Shown here: piece after piece, positions 45,544-56,172 of the stretch
How the letters are laid out: every line of letters begins with the position of its first letter
Numbering within the stretch: position 1 is the first letter of the stretch
NCBI RefSeq assembly: GCF_021513135.1
Contig: NZ_CP090980.1
Location: 186,001-250,000, forward strand
Length of the DNA: 64,000 bases
Source of the DNA: Vibrio sp. SS-MA-C1-2
GTDB taxonomy: Bacteria > Pseudomonadota > Gammaproteobacteria > Enterobacterales > Vibrionaceae
Direction of reading: 5' to 3'
Position numbers and translations under genes: made by a program
Notes under the pieces: model-generated
The model's database searches: none
Told to the model about the DNA's origin: nothing
Seen by the model: only the letters and a program-made list of their open reading frames with translations

Positions 45544-46527
45544 TCAAAAAAGCTCTCGACTTATCTCCTCTAACGACGCTGTAATTTTTGTTGGCAAACC
45601 ACTTTTAGTGTTCAATAACGAATCTACTAATTGACGATTTACGTCACCCGTTGAGATAAAATTCACGACATTATCGTCTAACTCGAGCCGACTTTGTTGA
45701 TCGCTGTCTCTTTCGTTAGTGCTTAAACCGCTATGTACCTCTAACCATTTTGAGCCATCAGCTTCAATTGCACGTTTAATTGGCTGATTGATTATAGTCA
45801 CCTTATCCCCTTGCTCAACTTGTGAAAATAACCACTCGATATTATCAGGACGAAGTCGAATACAACCTGCACTCACTCTTAAACCGATACCAAAATCTTT
45901 ATTCGTTCCGTGAATTAGGTACTCACCATTACCATAAGCGAGGCGCAGCGCAAACAGACCTAATGGATTATTCTCTCCAGCAGGAACGATTTGGGGTAGC
46001 TCAACGCCTTTGGCTAGGTACTCTTTTCTGGTTTCTACGGTTGGTGTCCATGTTGGGTTTCTCTTTTTCTGAGATATAGTGACTGACATCTCAGGCGTTT
46101 CTCTTCCAACTCGCCCAATCCCAACAGGAGCGACATAAACTCGCTGCTGCTTTAAATCAAAATAATAGAGCCGCAATTCCGCTAAATTTATTACAATGCC
46201 TTCTCTTGGTGCATCAGGGAGTAGAGTTTGGGTAGGGATAATCAGACGATCCCCCGCAATAAGTAAGAAGGGGTCAACATTTGGATTAGCTTCTAACAAT
46301 GCAAGAAATCCGACATTATATTGATCTGCGACTAACTGAAGGAACTCACCTTGCTTTACCGTGTGGTATTGGATTTTTCCTATTAATCGACTTTCGGACT
46401 TAGGTAAAGTGTAATAATTGATCGAAAAAACAGCATTATGTTGAATTTCAGTCTCCGTCATGCTTTCCGCTATGCTTTTTACGCTAAATGCGGCATTCAA
46501 AAGGATTATAAATATAAAAGTCTTCAT
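45544..46527 (-). CDS. L,D-transpeptidase (ErfK/YbiS family) with LysM domain
   Basis: 327 residues. A signal peptide comes first (KTFIFIILLNAAFSVKSIAE), then a LysM domain (YHTVKQGEFLQLVADQYNVG) and a YkuD catalytic domain with SAGCIRLRPDNIEWLF containing the active Cys. E. coli YbiS and relatives attach Lpp to meso-diaminopimelate, and this gene is convergent with lpp, 91 bp away. Lpp attachment is therefore the likely role, although the enzyme could also make 3-3 cross-links. Confidence 0.9.
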   Translation of the reverse strand: MKTFIFIILLNAAFSVKSIAESMTETEIQHNAVFSINYYTLPKSESRLIGKIQYHTVKQGEFLQLVADQYNVGFLALLEANPNVDPFLLIAGDRLIIPTQTLLPDAPREGIVINLAELRLYYFDLKQQRVYVAPVGIGRVGRETPEMSVTISQKKRNPTWTPTVETRKEYLAKGVELPQIVPAGENNPLGLFALRLAYGNGEYLIHGTNKDFGIGLRVSAGCIRLRPDNIEWLFSQVEQGDKVTIINQPIKRAIEADGSKWLEVHSGLSTNERDSDQQSRLELDDNVVNFISTGDVNRQLVDSLLNTKSGLPTKITASLEEISRELF

Positions 46528-46785
46528 TTTCTCACCGCAAATAAACGCCTAATCATTAACAACCTTTACTTTTTATTAATATTTATTGAACTATTTAGTT
46601 TAGTTACTATCCAATGCTTCATCTAATTTTTATCATTCCAAACGATAAACAACGCCTTTAAATGACTCACATAAGAAAATAGCAATAAGCTCAATATAAG
46701 TCAGACAATTCGAGTTGCTTAATTCTCTTTTATGGTCGATGTTTAACAGAGGAAGATAAAAATCATACCTAAGTAAGGAAAGAGT

Positions 46786-47799
46786 ATGTTTATTCGAGTA
46801 AAAAAACCATCACAAATAAGCGAAAATGAGACAACCCCAGAAGAGGTTTATCATCAACGTAGAGATATTCTAAAAAAATTAGGTTTAGCGGCTGCCACGC
46901 TACCCATTACCACGACATCAGTACAAGCGAGTCTTTTTAATATTTTTGATGAAGAAGAAACGGCGGCGGTTGATCATCGCAAAACTCTCGAACATACCAT
47001 TTGGCAACCTCGTCAACAATTAACAGCAACCCCTGAAGATAAAATTCTGCAATATAATAATTTCTATGAATTTGGTGCAAGCAAAACGGATCCTGCAAAA
47101 AATGCCACCAACTTTAAATCTGATCCTTGGCAAGTAGTCATCGATGGTGAAGTAGAAAAGCCAATAACACTCGGCTATGACGATCTTTTTAGTCAATTTT
47201 CCCTGCAAGAACGTCTGTATCGCCTTCGCTGCGTAGAAGCTTGGTCGATGAATGTCCCTTGGCTTGGCTTCCAACTCTCTGATATTTTGAAAATGGTTCA
47301 ACCCACCAGCCGAGCAAAATATGTCACTTTCGAAACGCTGTACGATCCGGAGCAGATGCCCGGGCAAGCATCTCGAGTATTAGGAGGAGGAATCGATTTC
47401 CCTTATATTGAAGGGCTTAGAATGGATGAGGCAATGAACCCCCTAACGATGATTGCAGTTGGTCTATATGGTAAGACATTAGCCCCACAAAATGGCGCGC
47501 CATTACGTTTGGTTGTCCCATGGAAGTACGGCTTTAAGAGCATTAAATCGATTGTTAGAATTCGACTGACAGAACAACAGCCACCGACAACATGGCAATC
47601 TTTAGCGCCTAGTGAATATGGGTTTTATGCCAATGTGAACCCGACTGTTGATCATCCGCGTTGGAGTCAAGCCTCTGAGCGTTTTATTGGTGCGGGCTCA
47701 CTATTTAAAACTCAGCGTCAAAAAACGTTAATGTTTAATGGATATCAAGAAGAGGTGGCTTCCCTTTATCGCAATATGGATTTGAGGAAGCTCTATTAA
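46786..47799 (+). CDS. msrP: Protein-methionine-sulfoxide reductase catalytic subunit MsrP (YedY)
   Basis: 337-residue periplasmic molybdopterin enzyme that repairs oxidised methionine. The twin-arginine signal is in [20 protein letters not shown]. The Mo-ligand Cys lies in [16 protein letters not shown]. Further conserved stretches are [17 protein letters not shown] and [13 protein letters not shown]. It receives electrons from the membrane haem protein MsrQ, encoded 2 bp downstream. Confidence 0.95.
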   Translation: MFIRVKKPSQISENETTPEEVYHQRRDILKKLGLAAATLPITTTSVQASLFNIFDEEETAAVDHRKTLEHTIWQPRQQLTATPEDKILQYNNFYEFGASKTDPAKNATNFKSDPWQVVIDGEVEKPITLGYDDLFSQFSLQERLYRLRCVEAWSMNVPWLGFQLSDILKMVQPTSRAKYVTFETLYDPEQMPGQASRVLGGGIDFPYIEGLRMDEAMNPLTMIAVGLYGKTLAPQNGAPLRLVVPWKYGFKSIKSIVRIRLTEQQPPTTWQSLAPSEYGFYANVNPTVDHPRWSQASERFIGAGSLFKTQRQKTLMFNGYQEEVASLYRNMDLRKLY

Positions 47800-47801
47800 T
47801 C

Positions 47802-48455
47802 ATGGTAATCAAAGCTAAAAAGCGATCTGTTTTATCATCCACTCAAATTTTATTATTGAAGGTGTTAATCCACCTTCTTTCATTGGGTTTTATTGTTGCA
47901 ATCTACCCATTGGCATTAAGAGGTTATTTTGGTGCCGATCCAACACCAGAGATTATTCACTATACAGGGAAAGGGGCGCTGCATCTCTTATTGATTAGCT
48001 TAATTATTTCACCTCTCGCTAAGCGATTAAAGCAAGGCGGATTAATTAGAGTCCGTCGTTTAGTGGGTATCTACTGCTTTATTTGGGCTTCATTACACTT
48101 ATTCAGTTACAGTTATTTAGATTTAGGTTTTGACTGGTCATTGATTGGTTCTGAATTAGTTAAGCGCCCTTATCTGACATTAGGTGCGCTAAGTTGGATA
48201 CTGTTATTCGCACTCACCTTAACTTCGTTGAATACAATACGAAAAAAAATGGGCGTAAAATGGCAAAAGCTTCATAATTTCATCTACTTGGTCGCTATCA
48301 TTGCGCCTATTCACTATCTTTGGTCTGTTAAATCAGGCATTATTGAGCCCGCTATCTATTTAATATTTTCGCTTTGGTTATTATCTTTACGTAAAAGCAA
48401 ATTTGTCATATTTAAAAGCAATAAATCAAAGAACAATAAGCTAAAGAGCAATTAA
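47802..48455 (+). CDS. msrQ: MsrQ, haem-binding membrane subunit of the MsrPQ system (YedZ)
   Basis: 217 residues with about six membrane helices and haem-ligand His residues in GKGALHLLLISLIISPL, YCFIWASLHLFSYSY and WQKLHNFIYLVAIIAPIHYL. It takes electrons from the quinone pool or respiratory chain and passes them to MsrP. The start is 2 bp after the msrP stop, implying translational coupling. The C-terminal tail (IFKSNKSKNNKLKSN) is basic. The MATE gene follows after about 60 bp. Confidence 0.93.
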   Translation: MVIKAKKRSVLSSTQILLLKVLIHLLSLGFIVAIYPLALRGYFGADPTPEIIHYTGKGALHLLLISLIISPLAKRLKQGGLIRVRRLVGIYCFIWASLHLFSYSYLDLGFDWSLIGSELVKRPYLTLGALSWILLFALTLTSLNTIRKKMGVKWQKLHNFIYLVAIIAPIHYLWSVKSGIIEPAIYLIFSLWLLSLRKSKFVIFKSNKSKNNKLKSN

Positions 48456-48514
48456 CGAAAGAAAAATAAACGCGAAACCTAACGACAAAGGATTAATACG
48501 CAACAAGGATAAAC

Positions 48515-49837
48515 GTGAACAACTCACTGGCTCTTGATCAAGCCCCAATAAAAACCCTATTTTGGCGCTATACGCTTCCCACCATCGCTTCTATGTTAGT
48601 GACAGGTGTCTACGTCATTATCGATGGTATGTTCGTTGGTCACTTTTTAGGTGAACAAGGATTAGCGGCAATTATGCTAGGCTATCCTATTGGGGCTATT
48701 CTCTATGCGATAGGTGCATTGTGGGGAATGGGCGCATCTGCATTAGTATCAATCAAACTCGGACAAAAAGAGACCGTACAGGCACAGTCCATCGTTGGAC
48801 AAGCACTCACATTATCTATCCTTTCAGGCTTGTTATTAACAACATTGGGGTTGTACTTTGGTCGAGATATATTGCTCCTCCTTGGTGCAGAGGGTGAGAT
48901 TTTAGAACAGGCGTTAGACTATCTCCACTGGTATTACATTCTTGGGATATTTGCCATCTTGTCGATGTCATTCTCTGCCCTACTACGTAATGACGGACAG
49001 CCAACTCGTGTCACTTATATTATGATTTTAGGTGGCGTTTTGAATGTCATTTTTGATTGGATATTCATTGTTGTCATTCCTTGGCAGTTAAAAGGAGCAG
49101 CCATTGCAACCATGCTGGCACAAGCCATTACTGCAATCCTATGTCTATATCCCTTTTTTACGGCTAAAACTGAACTAAGAATTACTTGGCAAAGTATCAG
49201 ACTTAACTTAGATACCAGTTGGCAAATTACCAAATTAGGTATGTCGAGTTTCTTAATGTATCTCTACCTATCCGTTGTCTTAACGTTACATAACTTTGCC
49301 TTTCTGCGTGTAGGACAAACTATCCATGTGGCTGCTTATAGTATTATTAGCTACAGCGAATCATTCTTTTATCTATTATTTGAAGGTATTGCTCTTGGCA
49401 TTCAACCATTAACCAGCTTCAATACTGGAGCCAACAAGCCAAAGCGTGTTTTAGCCCTTCGTAATATGGCTTTTACCATCACATTAGTGGTGTCCATTAT
49501 TTCTGTTATCGGGATTTATCTCTACCCGAGCTCCCTTGCTTATCTCTTTGCAGGAGATCATCAAGAACTCACCCCTTTTGTCGTTGAAGGAAGCCTGCTC
49601 TATTTTTGGGGGATCCCAATGGAAGGGTTACTTTTGGTCGGAGCCACTTATTTCCAATCGACTAATCGCCCTAAAGAAGCGTTGATACTAACCGGTGGAA
49701 AACTCATTTTAATCTTCTTTGTGATGGGAATTTTATCTTCACTGTTTGGTGTAACTGGGGTTTGGTTATCTCTTCCGGTATGCAGTACAATTTTGACAAT
49801 TTGGATGCTCTACACCCTAAAACGGTTAAAGATATAA
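48515..49837 (+). CDS. MATE-family efflux transporter
   Basis: 440 residues with about 12 membrane helices. The family features are FWRYTLPTIASMLVTGVYVI and VYVIIDGMFVGHFLGEQGLA at the start, and the internally repeated helix bundle pattern. Members export drugs or metabolites using Na+ or H+ gradients. A GTG start is used (AAGGATAAAC upstream). It is downstream of msrPQ on the same strand, possibly co-transcribed. Closest in style to the MepA subgroup; the substrate is unknown. Confidence 0.88.
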   Translation: MNNSLALDQAPIKTLFWRYTLPTIASMLVTGVYVIIDGMFVGHFLGEQGLAAIMLGYPIGAILYAIGALWGMGASALVSIKLGQKETVQAQSIVGQALTLSILSGLLLTTLGLYFGRDILLLLGAEGEILEQALDYLHWYYILGIFAILSMSFSALLRNDGQPTRVTYIMILGGVLNVIFDWIFIVVIPWQLKGAAIATMLAQAITAILCLYPFFTAKTELRITWQSIRLNLDTSWQITKLGMSSFLMYLYLSVVLTLHNFAFLRVGQTIHVAAYSIISYSESFFYLLFEGIALGIQPLTSFNTGANKPKRVLALRNMAFTITLVVSIISVIGIYLYPSSLAYLFAGDHQELTPFVVEGSLLYFWGIPMEGLLLVGATYFQSTNRPKEALILTGGKLILIFFVMGILSSLFGVTGVWLSLPVCSTILTIWMLYTLKRLKI

Positions 49838-50003
49838 AACAACCCAATGTTAATAATTCCGACCAATCGTGATCAAAACGCATCGATTAATAACCAGTTG
49901 TTACCATAAATGAGAAACTGTTTTTCAAATTTAATTATCTTGTTTTTACTATTTTTAGATTAAACTGAAAATGTCAATTTACATAACTTAATTAGGTATA
50001 GAA

Positions 50004-50423
50004 ATGAATCGCAAAACCCTTTTGATAACAGCGTCTATTTTAGCTGGCTCTCTTTTTTCTGTTAATGCCATCTCTGCTACTAATCTAATTATTGACCAGC
50101 AAGGGCTTGATCAAGAAAAGTACAGTGCTGATATGTATCAATGCCAACAATTAAGCCATCAAGTACAAGAAGGTCAAACAGGTACAGTCGTTGGTGGAGC
50201 AGCTCGTGGGGCGGCTCGTGGGGCTGCAGTTGGAGCCGCAGGTGTTGCAATTGCAGGCGGGTCTGGCAGTGAAGGGGCAAAAGTTGGCGCAGGAATTGGT
50301 GTTGCTACGGGTCTACTTGGTCACCGTCGTGCAGAACAAGCTAACGCTGCCGCTTATAATAACGAAGTTGACACCGTTATGCGCAACTGCATGACTAATC
50401 GTGGCTATAAAATCTTGAACTAA
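50004..50423 (+). CDS. Glycine-zipper family exported protein
   Basis: 139 residues with a signal peptide (KTLLITASILAGSLFSVNAI). The central region GGAARGAARGAAVGAAGVAI and VGAGIGVATGLLGHRR is a glycine-zipper membrane-interacting repeat. It is flanked by a pair of Cys (YQCQQLSH and RNCMTNRGYK) that may form a disulfide. Likely periplasmic or outer-membrane associated. Function unknown. It stands alone and is convergent with the SorC regulator. Confidence 0.82.
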   Translation: MNRKTLLITASILAGSLFSVNAISATNLIIDQQGLDQEKYSADMYQCQQLSHQVQEGQTGTVVGGAARGAARGAAVGAAGVAIAGGSGSEGAKVGAGIGVATGLLGHRRAEQANAAAYNNEVDTVMRNCMTNRGYKILN

Positions 50424-50515
50424 ATAGATCAATCATAGATTATATTGATGACTTAAAGAGTAAAATCATTCAGGACAATCAGCCAAGGTCGGCTTTTTCA
50501 CTCAATCAACGAAGA

Positions 50516-51490
50516 TTATCGCAATTGCTGATCCAAATTTAGAATCGTTAATGCATTGCTAACACTGGTTGCTAAGACATCAATAACGCCACTGCGTAAA
50601 GCACCAAGTAAAGCGAGGGGTTTGCTACTTTCGGCTGCAATCGCTATCACTTCAGATATTTGTCTAAACTCTTCACTATTTAAGCCGATAACGCGATCAC
50701 TCATGACCGTATTGGCAATTTGACCGTTAATATCAAAAAAGTCATAACCAGCCAAATCACCCACAACCCCTTGGTTTATTCTTGACTCCACCACTTCTTG
50801 TGCAGTAAACCATCCCAAATCGACCATGTAGCTATTTTCACTCATATCACCCACACCAATTAATGCAACATCAGCTTTACGCGCCAGATCTAAAGTTTGC
50901 TTAACGGTGCTATTTTCCATAAAGGCACTTTTCTGTAAGGCATTTTCAGCATAAGCGGGTGCATAGAGCGTTTCGCTACTGCCACCAAATTTTTTAGCAA
51001 ACTGACGGCAGATATGATCCGCATTATACTGACCGCCTCTCGGATGGATTCCCCCAATACCACAAACAAATTTACAGTGTCTTGGTGAAGCAACACCGAC
51101 AAAGTGAGCCACAGAAGAGACATTTCGTCCTTGTCCTACCGCTACCACCATACTATTTTTTAAATGGCTATTTAGGTAGTTAGAGACGAGCCCCGCAACT
51201 TGTTCTCGTTGTCCATCTTCAGTCGATTGATCGAGGGCGATTAATGCTCTTTTAATACCAAAGCGTTCGATTAAACGCTGTTCAATTTGAGCACTAAATA
51301 CCGGATGATACTTAACCGTGATCTCAACGATTCCTTCATCTCTTGCTCGCTTTAAAAGCCGTCCTACTTTGGCGCGAGAAATAGTGAACTTCTTAGCTAT
51401 CTCTTCTTGTGTCGCACCATCTTGGTAGTAAGCCACTGAAATCTCGGTTAAGAGATCACTGTCATCATTCATTGTGTCGTTATGGTTCAT
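50516..51490 (-). CDS. SorC/DeoR-type sugar-binding transcriptional regulator
   Basis: 324 residues. The N-terminal HTH (about 12-55) reads VAYYQDGATQEEIAKKFTIS then RAKVGRLLKRARDEG. The rest is a sugar-phosphate-binding domain (GIGGIHPRGGQYNADH, LIGVGDMSEN). It is divergent from the transaldolase gene with an ERIC-like repeat between them, and that context makes control of a pentose- or sugar-phosphate pathway plausible. An alternative start at codon 7 (51472) cannot be excluded. Confidence 0.86.
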   Translation of the reverse strand: MNHNDTMNDDSDLLTEISVAYYQDGATQEEIAKKFTISRAKVGRLLKRARDEGIVEITVKYHPVFSAQIEQRLIERFGIKRALIALDQSTEDGQREQVAGLVSNYLNSHLKNSMVVAVGQGRNVSSVAHFVGVASPRHCKFVCGIGGIHPRGGQYNADHICRQFAKKFGGSSETLYAPAYAENALQKSAFMENSTVKQTLDLARKADVALIGVGDMSENSYMVDLGWFTAQEVVESRINQGVVGDLAGYDFFDINGQIANTVMSDRVIGLNSEEFRQISEVIAIAAESSKPLALLGALRSGVIDVLATSVSNALTILNLDQQLR

Positions 51491-51553
51491 TGTCTGTTTT
51501 ATCTCTTATGATTGTGACTACCCAGTAATGCACGCACTGAGGATCAATATTGT

Positions 51554-51680
51554 TATCCCCTTCATACTTGAAGTCACTAGCTTGTTGCCTGGACTCTTTC
51601 GCCCCAATTATATAGTGCAACCATACTCATGGGCCTCACTCACTTGCCGTCTACTCGCAATTCCGATTATTATAGGTATC
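51554..51680 (-). repeat. ERIC-like repeat
   Basis: 127 bp in reverse orientation (TATCCCCTTCATACTTGAAG ... ATTATTATAGGTAT), between the divergent SorC regulator and transaldolase genes. Confidence 0.87.
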
Positions 51681-51695
51681 GAACCTTACCGTTAA

Positions 51696-52067
51696 TATAA
51701 TTCGTAATTAAAACAGAACCTTTCTATATCGGTAAATTTTTTATCTATACTTTAAACTGCCTTAATTATAAATCATTATACATCCGCTCATGTGCATTAC
51801 AATATCTCACCTTTATCTAACCATCTACTATTAACTTAAATGAATAAAAAAACAGCAACTCTCTTCACCTATAGCTAACCTTACTTTTTATTATCAGATA
51901 TCTCAATAAATAACCCTATTTTTCCAGTTGTCATATTGACTTTAACCTCAATTAGGAATAAAACTAAGTAATCAGATTCTCAAGAGAAGATCATTCGCTC
52001 ATGAGAAGCAAAAGTTTTACTTATATTCACATCAGAAGAAATTTTTACTCTTTAATAGGATATTATT
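51696..52067. other. Promoter region of the transaldolase gene
   Basis: About 370 bp of AT-rich DNA upstream of tal. I see no gene. A Shine-Dalgarno-like AGGAT sits just before the tal ATG; no operator could be recognised by eye. Confidence 0.4.
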
Positions 52068-53018
52068 ATGAGCAATAAACTAGAACAACTTCGTCAATTT
52101 ACTACTGTTGTTGCCGATACTGGCGATGTAGAAGCCATTGCTAAATATCAACCCCAAGATGCGACAACTAACCCATCGTTAGTATTAAAAGCCGCTCAAA
52201 TTAAAGAGTACGCTCCACTTATTGAAGATGCGATTAGCTACGCGAAAAGCCAAACCTCTGATGTTGAGCAACAAGTGATCGAAACATGTGACAAGTTAGC
52301 GGTTAATATCGGTAAAGAGATCCTTTCAATTGTTCCAGGACGTATCTCAACAGAAGTTGATGCTCGCCTTTCATACGATACAGAAGCAAGTGTGACTCAA
52401 GCACGCAAAATCATCGCACTGTATCAAGAAGCTGGTATAGGCAAAGAACGAATCCTCATTAAACTTGCTTCTACATGGCAAGGTATTCGTGCGGGTGAAA
52501 TCCTTGAAAAAGAAGGCATCAACTGTAACCTAACACTGCTATTCTCATTTGCTCAAGCTCGTGCGTGTGCAGAAGCTGGCGTATTCCTAATCTCTCCTTT
52601 CGTTGGTCGTATTATGGACTGGTATAAAGCGAAAGAAGGCCGTGCATTTGAAGCGTCTGAAGATCCAGGCGTTTTATCTGTAACGCAAATCTATGACTAC
52701 TACAAGCAGCATGAGTATAATACGGTTGTTATGGGTGCAAGCTTCCGTAATATTGGCGAAATCCTAGAAATTGCAGGCTGTGACCGTCTAACGATTAGCC
52801 CTGATTTGCTACAGCAATTAAGTGAAGCTGAAGGCGAAGTGGTTCGTAAACTAAACCCAGCAACGGAAACGAAAGCTCGCCCAGAAAAAATGACTCACTC
52901 TGAGTTCCTTTGGGAGCATAACCAAGATCCAATGGCAGTAGAAAAACTAGCCGAAGGTATTCGTAACTTTGCGGTTGACCAAGGTAAACTAGAGCAAATG
53001 ATTCGCGAACGTCTATAA
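52068..53018 (+). CDS. tal: Transaldolase
   Basis: 316 residues, TalB-class. It transfers a dihydroxyacetone unit in the non-oxidative pentose phosphate pathway. The Schiff-base Lys lies in [35 protein letters not shown] and [20 protein letters not shown] are family signatures. No transketolase gene is adjacent in this window, unlike some Vibrio arrangements, which place it after tal. A terminator and a TTATTTAG tandem repeat follow. Confidence 0.94.
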   Translation: MSNKLEQLRQFTTVVADTGDVEAIAKYQPQDATTNPSLVLKAAQIKEYAPLIEDAISYAKSQTSDVEQQVIETCDKLAVNIGKEILSIVPGRISTEVDARLSYDTEASVTQARKIIALYQEAGIGKERILIKLASTWQGIRAGEILEKEGINCNLTLLFSFAQARACAEAGVFLISPFVGRIMDWYKAKEGRAFEASEDPGVLSVTQIYDYYKQHEYNTVVMGASFRNIGEILEIAGCDRLTISPDLLQQLSEAEGEVVRKLNPATETKARPEKMTHSEFLWEHNQDPMAVEKLAEGIRNFAVDQGKLEQMIRERL

Positions 53019-53078
53019 TCTATTTAGTTATTTAATTTTTTAGTTATTTAGTTATTTAGTTATTTAGTTAATATAAAA

Positions 53079-53122
53079 ATAGAGAAGGAGTTGATCGTTA
53101 TGGTCTGCTCCTTTTTTTGTCG
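53079..53122 (+). terminator. Terminator after transaldolase
   Basis: AAGGAG and CTCCTT pair around a ~17-base loop, followed by TTTTTTT. Just upstream (53019-53070) an 8-bp unit, TTATTTAG, is repeated several times. Confidence 0.65.
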
Positions 53123-53250
53123 TAAATTTAATCAAATGAGTTGACGTTAACCTGATTTATCTAGACTAATGTTAGCCATTTGATTAAGGTGTTTTAAAGT
53201 CATCCCCCTCAATTTAATCTAAGTTTGATACGCGATATAAAGAGAGTATT

Positions 53251-54375
53251 ATGAAAATTTTTAGTAATTTTGAAAGCGGTAATATCAATGTTGTTAGTGC
53301 TGAACGTGCCGATGATATTCAACTCACGATCCCCAATGATAACCAATCTGAATTTTACCAGTGGTTTCATTTTCGTTTAGAGAGTGAGCCGCAAAAATCA
53401 CACACTATTAAGCTTCTTAATCTAGCTAAATCTGCTTATCCAGAAGGGTGGCAAGGTTATGATGTTGTCGCTTCTTATGATCGTGAAGAGTGGTTCCGTA
53501 TCCCTGCTGACTTTGACGGCGATACGTTAACCTTCGATATTATCCCTGAATTTGGTTCAATCTATTTCGCTTACTTTGCCCCTTATAGCTACGATCGTCA
53601 CCAAGACCTACTTCATTTAGCGCAAAGCAGCCATCTATGTCGTTTAGACACCTTAGGTCATACCTTAGATAACAATGACATGTCGCTATTGACTATCGGA
53701 ACACCTGACGAAGGCAAAAAGAAAGTATGGTTAATTGCACGTCAACATCCCGGTGAAACCATGGCTGAGTGGTTTATGGAAGGTGTCGTCCAACGTCTTT
53801 TAGATGAGACGGATACCGTCGCTCGTGCCCTACTCTCTAAAGCCGTTTTCTATGTTGTGCCAAACATGAATCCAGATGGCGGTATTCGTGGTCATCTACG
53901 TTGTAACGCCATTGGTGTTAACTTAAACCGTGAGTGGGCAACGCCTTCTGTAGAACGCAGTCCTGAAGTTTTCTATGTCCGAGAAAAGATGCTAAAAACC
54001 GGTTTAGATATGTTCTTAGATATCCACGGCGATGAAGCGATTCCGTATAACTTTGTGGCAGGAAGCGAGGGTATTCCAAGCTATAATGACCACATTGAAG
54101 GATTAGAAAACAAATTCAAACAAGCGTTATTAACCATTACACCAGAGTTCCAAGATGAGCATGGTTACGATAAAGACAAGCCCGGTGAAGCAAACTTAAC
54201 CGTGGGCTCTAATTGGGTTGGTGAGCAGTTTAAGACACTCTCTTATACAGTAGAGATGCCATTTAAAGACCACAACGCACAACCAGATAGCCTTTACGGT
54301 TGGTCTCCTGAGCGCAGTGTCGCTTTTGGTCACGACACTTTATCAGCAGTGCTTGCTGTAGTGGATGATCTATAA
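53251..54375 (+). CDS. M14-type cytosolic carboxypeptidase
   Basis: 374 residues. A beta-sandwich N-domain (about 1-130) precedes the M14 catalytic fold. The zinc ligands are RQHPGETMAEW (His and Glu) and DMFLDIHGDEAIP (the third His). The catalytic Glu lies in SYTVEMPFKD. No signal peptide. Eukaryotic relatives of this family remove C-terminal glutamates; bacterial substrates are mostly unknown. It is probably transcribed alone and shares a terminator with the porin. Confidence 0.87.
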   Translation: MKIFSNFESGNINVVSAERADDIQLTIPNDNQSEFYQWFHFRLESEPQKSHTIKLLNLAKSAYPEGWQGYDVVASYDREEWFRIPADFDGDTLTFDIIPEFGSIYFAYFAPYSYDRHQDLLHLAQSSHLCRLDTLGHTLDNNDMSLLTIGTPDEGKKKVWLIARQHPGETMAEWFMEGVVQRLLDETDTVARALLSKAVFYVVPNMNPDGGIRGHLRCNAIGVNLNREWATPSVERSPEVFYVREKMLKTGLDMFLDIHGDEAIPYNFVAGSEGIPSYNDHIEGLENKFKQALLTITPEFQDEHGYDKDKPGEANLTVGSNWVGEQFKTLSYTVEMPFKDHNAQPDSLYGWSPERSVAFGHDTLSAVLAVVDDL

Positions 54376-54423
54376 AAATAGCTATCACCATAAAACTTTT
54401 TAATTCAACGGATTAAAAAGCAA

Positions 54424-54469
54424 AAAAATAAACCCCGTTAACGAGTCTTATCATTAACGGGTTTTTTTA
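54424..54469. terminator. Bidirectional terminator between the carboxypeptidase and the porin
   Basis: CCCGTTAA and TTAACGGG form an 8-bp stem with a T run on the plus strand and one on the minus strand. Confidence 0.88.
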
Positions 54470-54531
54470 TTTTCAACTATCAATTAGATTAAAAGATAAC
54501 TAAAATAATCTTGCTGACTTAGCTTCACAAC

Positions 54532-55554
54532 TTAGAATGAATAACGTAGACCAAACTGGAATTCGTTATCATTATTATCACCCACACCACCTTGATCATT
54601 GTCTAACAAGTTGATTTTATAACTACCGTAGGCTGCTGCATTACCGATATAGTAAGCGTACTCAAGACCAATGAAGTTAATATCTAAATCTTTTAGATCT
54701 TCCGCATCATAATAGTTATAAGTCATGTTGACTAAGTTATTACCGAAGGTGTAAGCGGCATACACATCGATAGCATCAAAGTCTTGATTTTTTTCACCTT
54801 CTGATGAAATGGTACCCACTTGGTAAAGTGCAGCAATCCAGATGTTTTCTGTTTGGTATTTAGCAGACGCTAAGAAAGTATCTGAATTATCAGTTACTCC
54901 ATCACCAGCACCATACTCTTGATCACTTCCAGCATAACCTAAGCCTAATTCAATGTTATCTTGCAACTTATATGCAGCAACAATGCCATAGCCAGTGCTT
55001 TGATCATCAGAATTAAAATTACCGTCGGCTTGAATTGTTAGTGCATCTCGAGAATAAGCATAACGTAAAACATTTTTCGCGCGGTCAGCAGTAGCGACAT
55101 TATATTCATTGGTATAACCAGAGAAAGTTTCTGCCATATCGGTCCAGTCAGTAATATAAGTTACTGCGTTATTTTGGTGACCGTAATAGACACTACCCAT
55201 GCTATTCGTTTCAACACCGGCATACAAGTGACGAGTATTGACTGAGACATCATCTGTACCAGCATCCGTTTTTTCACTTAATTCAAATTCATAACGACCA
55301 TAGAAAGCTAAATCATCACCTTGTGTTTGACGACCATCAACACTTAAACGAACACGTGAATAATCCTTATATTTGCTATCATTAGTTTTCACACCTGCAT
55401 CATTATACTCTTGATTGGCATCAGAAATATTACCACGAACTTCGGCACGACCGCCGACATTAAATACAGTATTGTCATCTTGATAAACTGTGGCAGCACT
55501 GACAGGTAAAGCAGTGGCAGCAGCAACAGCTAAAGCAATAAACTTAATCTTCAT
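54532..55554 (-). CDS. Outer-membrane porin (OmpU/OmpC-like)
   Basis: 340-residue trimeric beta-barrel porin for small hydrophilic solutes. The signal peptide is KIKFIALAVAAATALPVSA. The N-terminus VYQDDNTVFNVGGRAEVRGN, alternating beta strands and the C-terminal aromatic FGLRYSF are porin hallmarks. ATG 55554 is preferred over 55593 because AAGGATG lies before it and the signal peptide then begins correctly. It stands alone. The exact porin type cannot be fixed from the sequence. Confidence 0.9.
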   Translation of the reverse strand: MKIKFIALAVAAATALPVSAATVYQDDNTVFNVGGRAEVRGNISDANQEYNDAGVKTNDSKYKDYSRVRLSVDGRQTQGDDLAFYGRYEFELSEKTDAGTDDVSVNTRHLYAGVETNSMGSVYYGHQNNAVTYITDWTDMAETFSGYTNEYNVATADRAKNVLRYAYSRDALTIQADGNFNSDDQSTGYGIVAAYKLQDNIELGLGYAGSDQEYGAGDGVTDNSDTFLASAKYQTENIWIAALYQVGTISSEGEKNQDFDAIDVYAAYTFGNNLVNMTYNYYDAEDLKDLDINFIGLEYAYYIGNAAAYGSYKINLLDNDQGGVGDNNDNEFQFGLRYSF

Positions 55555-56011
55555 ATTTATATCATCCTTAAATCTATATTTAATTTTTATCACTTAGCAA
55601 TGTGAGCCCATAGATATCGTTACTCTCTATTTCATTGCTAGCTCATTTAAATATAGACAAAAAGTTTCATTAGTCTAATAAATGTATTTTTTTTGTAAAA
55701 AACAAGGTGAATATAGACAGAAATGTGATAAATATCCCATATTACAATTGATAATTTGGTTATTTGTGAAGTTTATCGAGGATTTACGGGGAAATAGATC
55801 TTGTTCAGCATAATATATAAAATAAAAAAACCTACATCTGTATAAATAACAACCAAAACGGTCAATATGTATACTTTCAGTGAGTTATTATTCGTTTTAT
55901 CGTTAAGTAAGAAAAGAGAATATTAACATTTATTTGTAACATGAAAGAAAATGGATAATCAAAGTGAAATAAAGGATCTTTGATGAACAATCAAGATTTG
56001 GATCAAACGAT
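55555..56011. other. Long intergenic region upstream of the porin
   Basis: About 450 bp of AT-rich DNA, containing the porin promoter. I saw no certain operator and no gene; OmpR-like motifs could not be verified. Confidence 0.4.
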
Positions 56012-56139
56012 TATCCCCTTCTTATTTGAAGTTGCTAGGTTGTTGGCTACGTTCATTCGCCCCAATCATAGAGTACACCTATACTCATGAGGCCTCATTC
56101 ACTTGCCGCCGACTAGCAAGTCCAATTACTTTGGGTATA
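56012..56139 (-). repeat. ERIC-like palindromic repeat
   Basis: 128 bp in reverse orientation, near consensus (TATCCCCTTCTTATTTGAAG ... CCAATTACTTTGGGTATA). Confidence 0.9.
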
Positions 56140-56172
56140 GATCTGGTAAGGATCTAAACTCGTGTCGATAAC

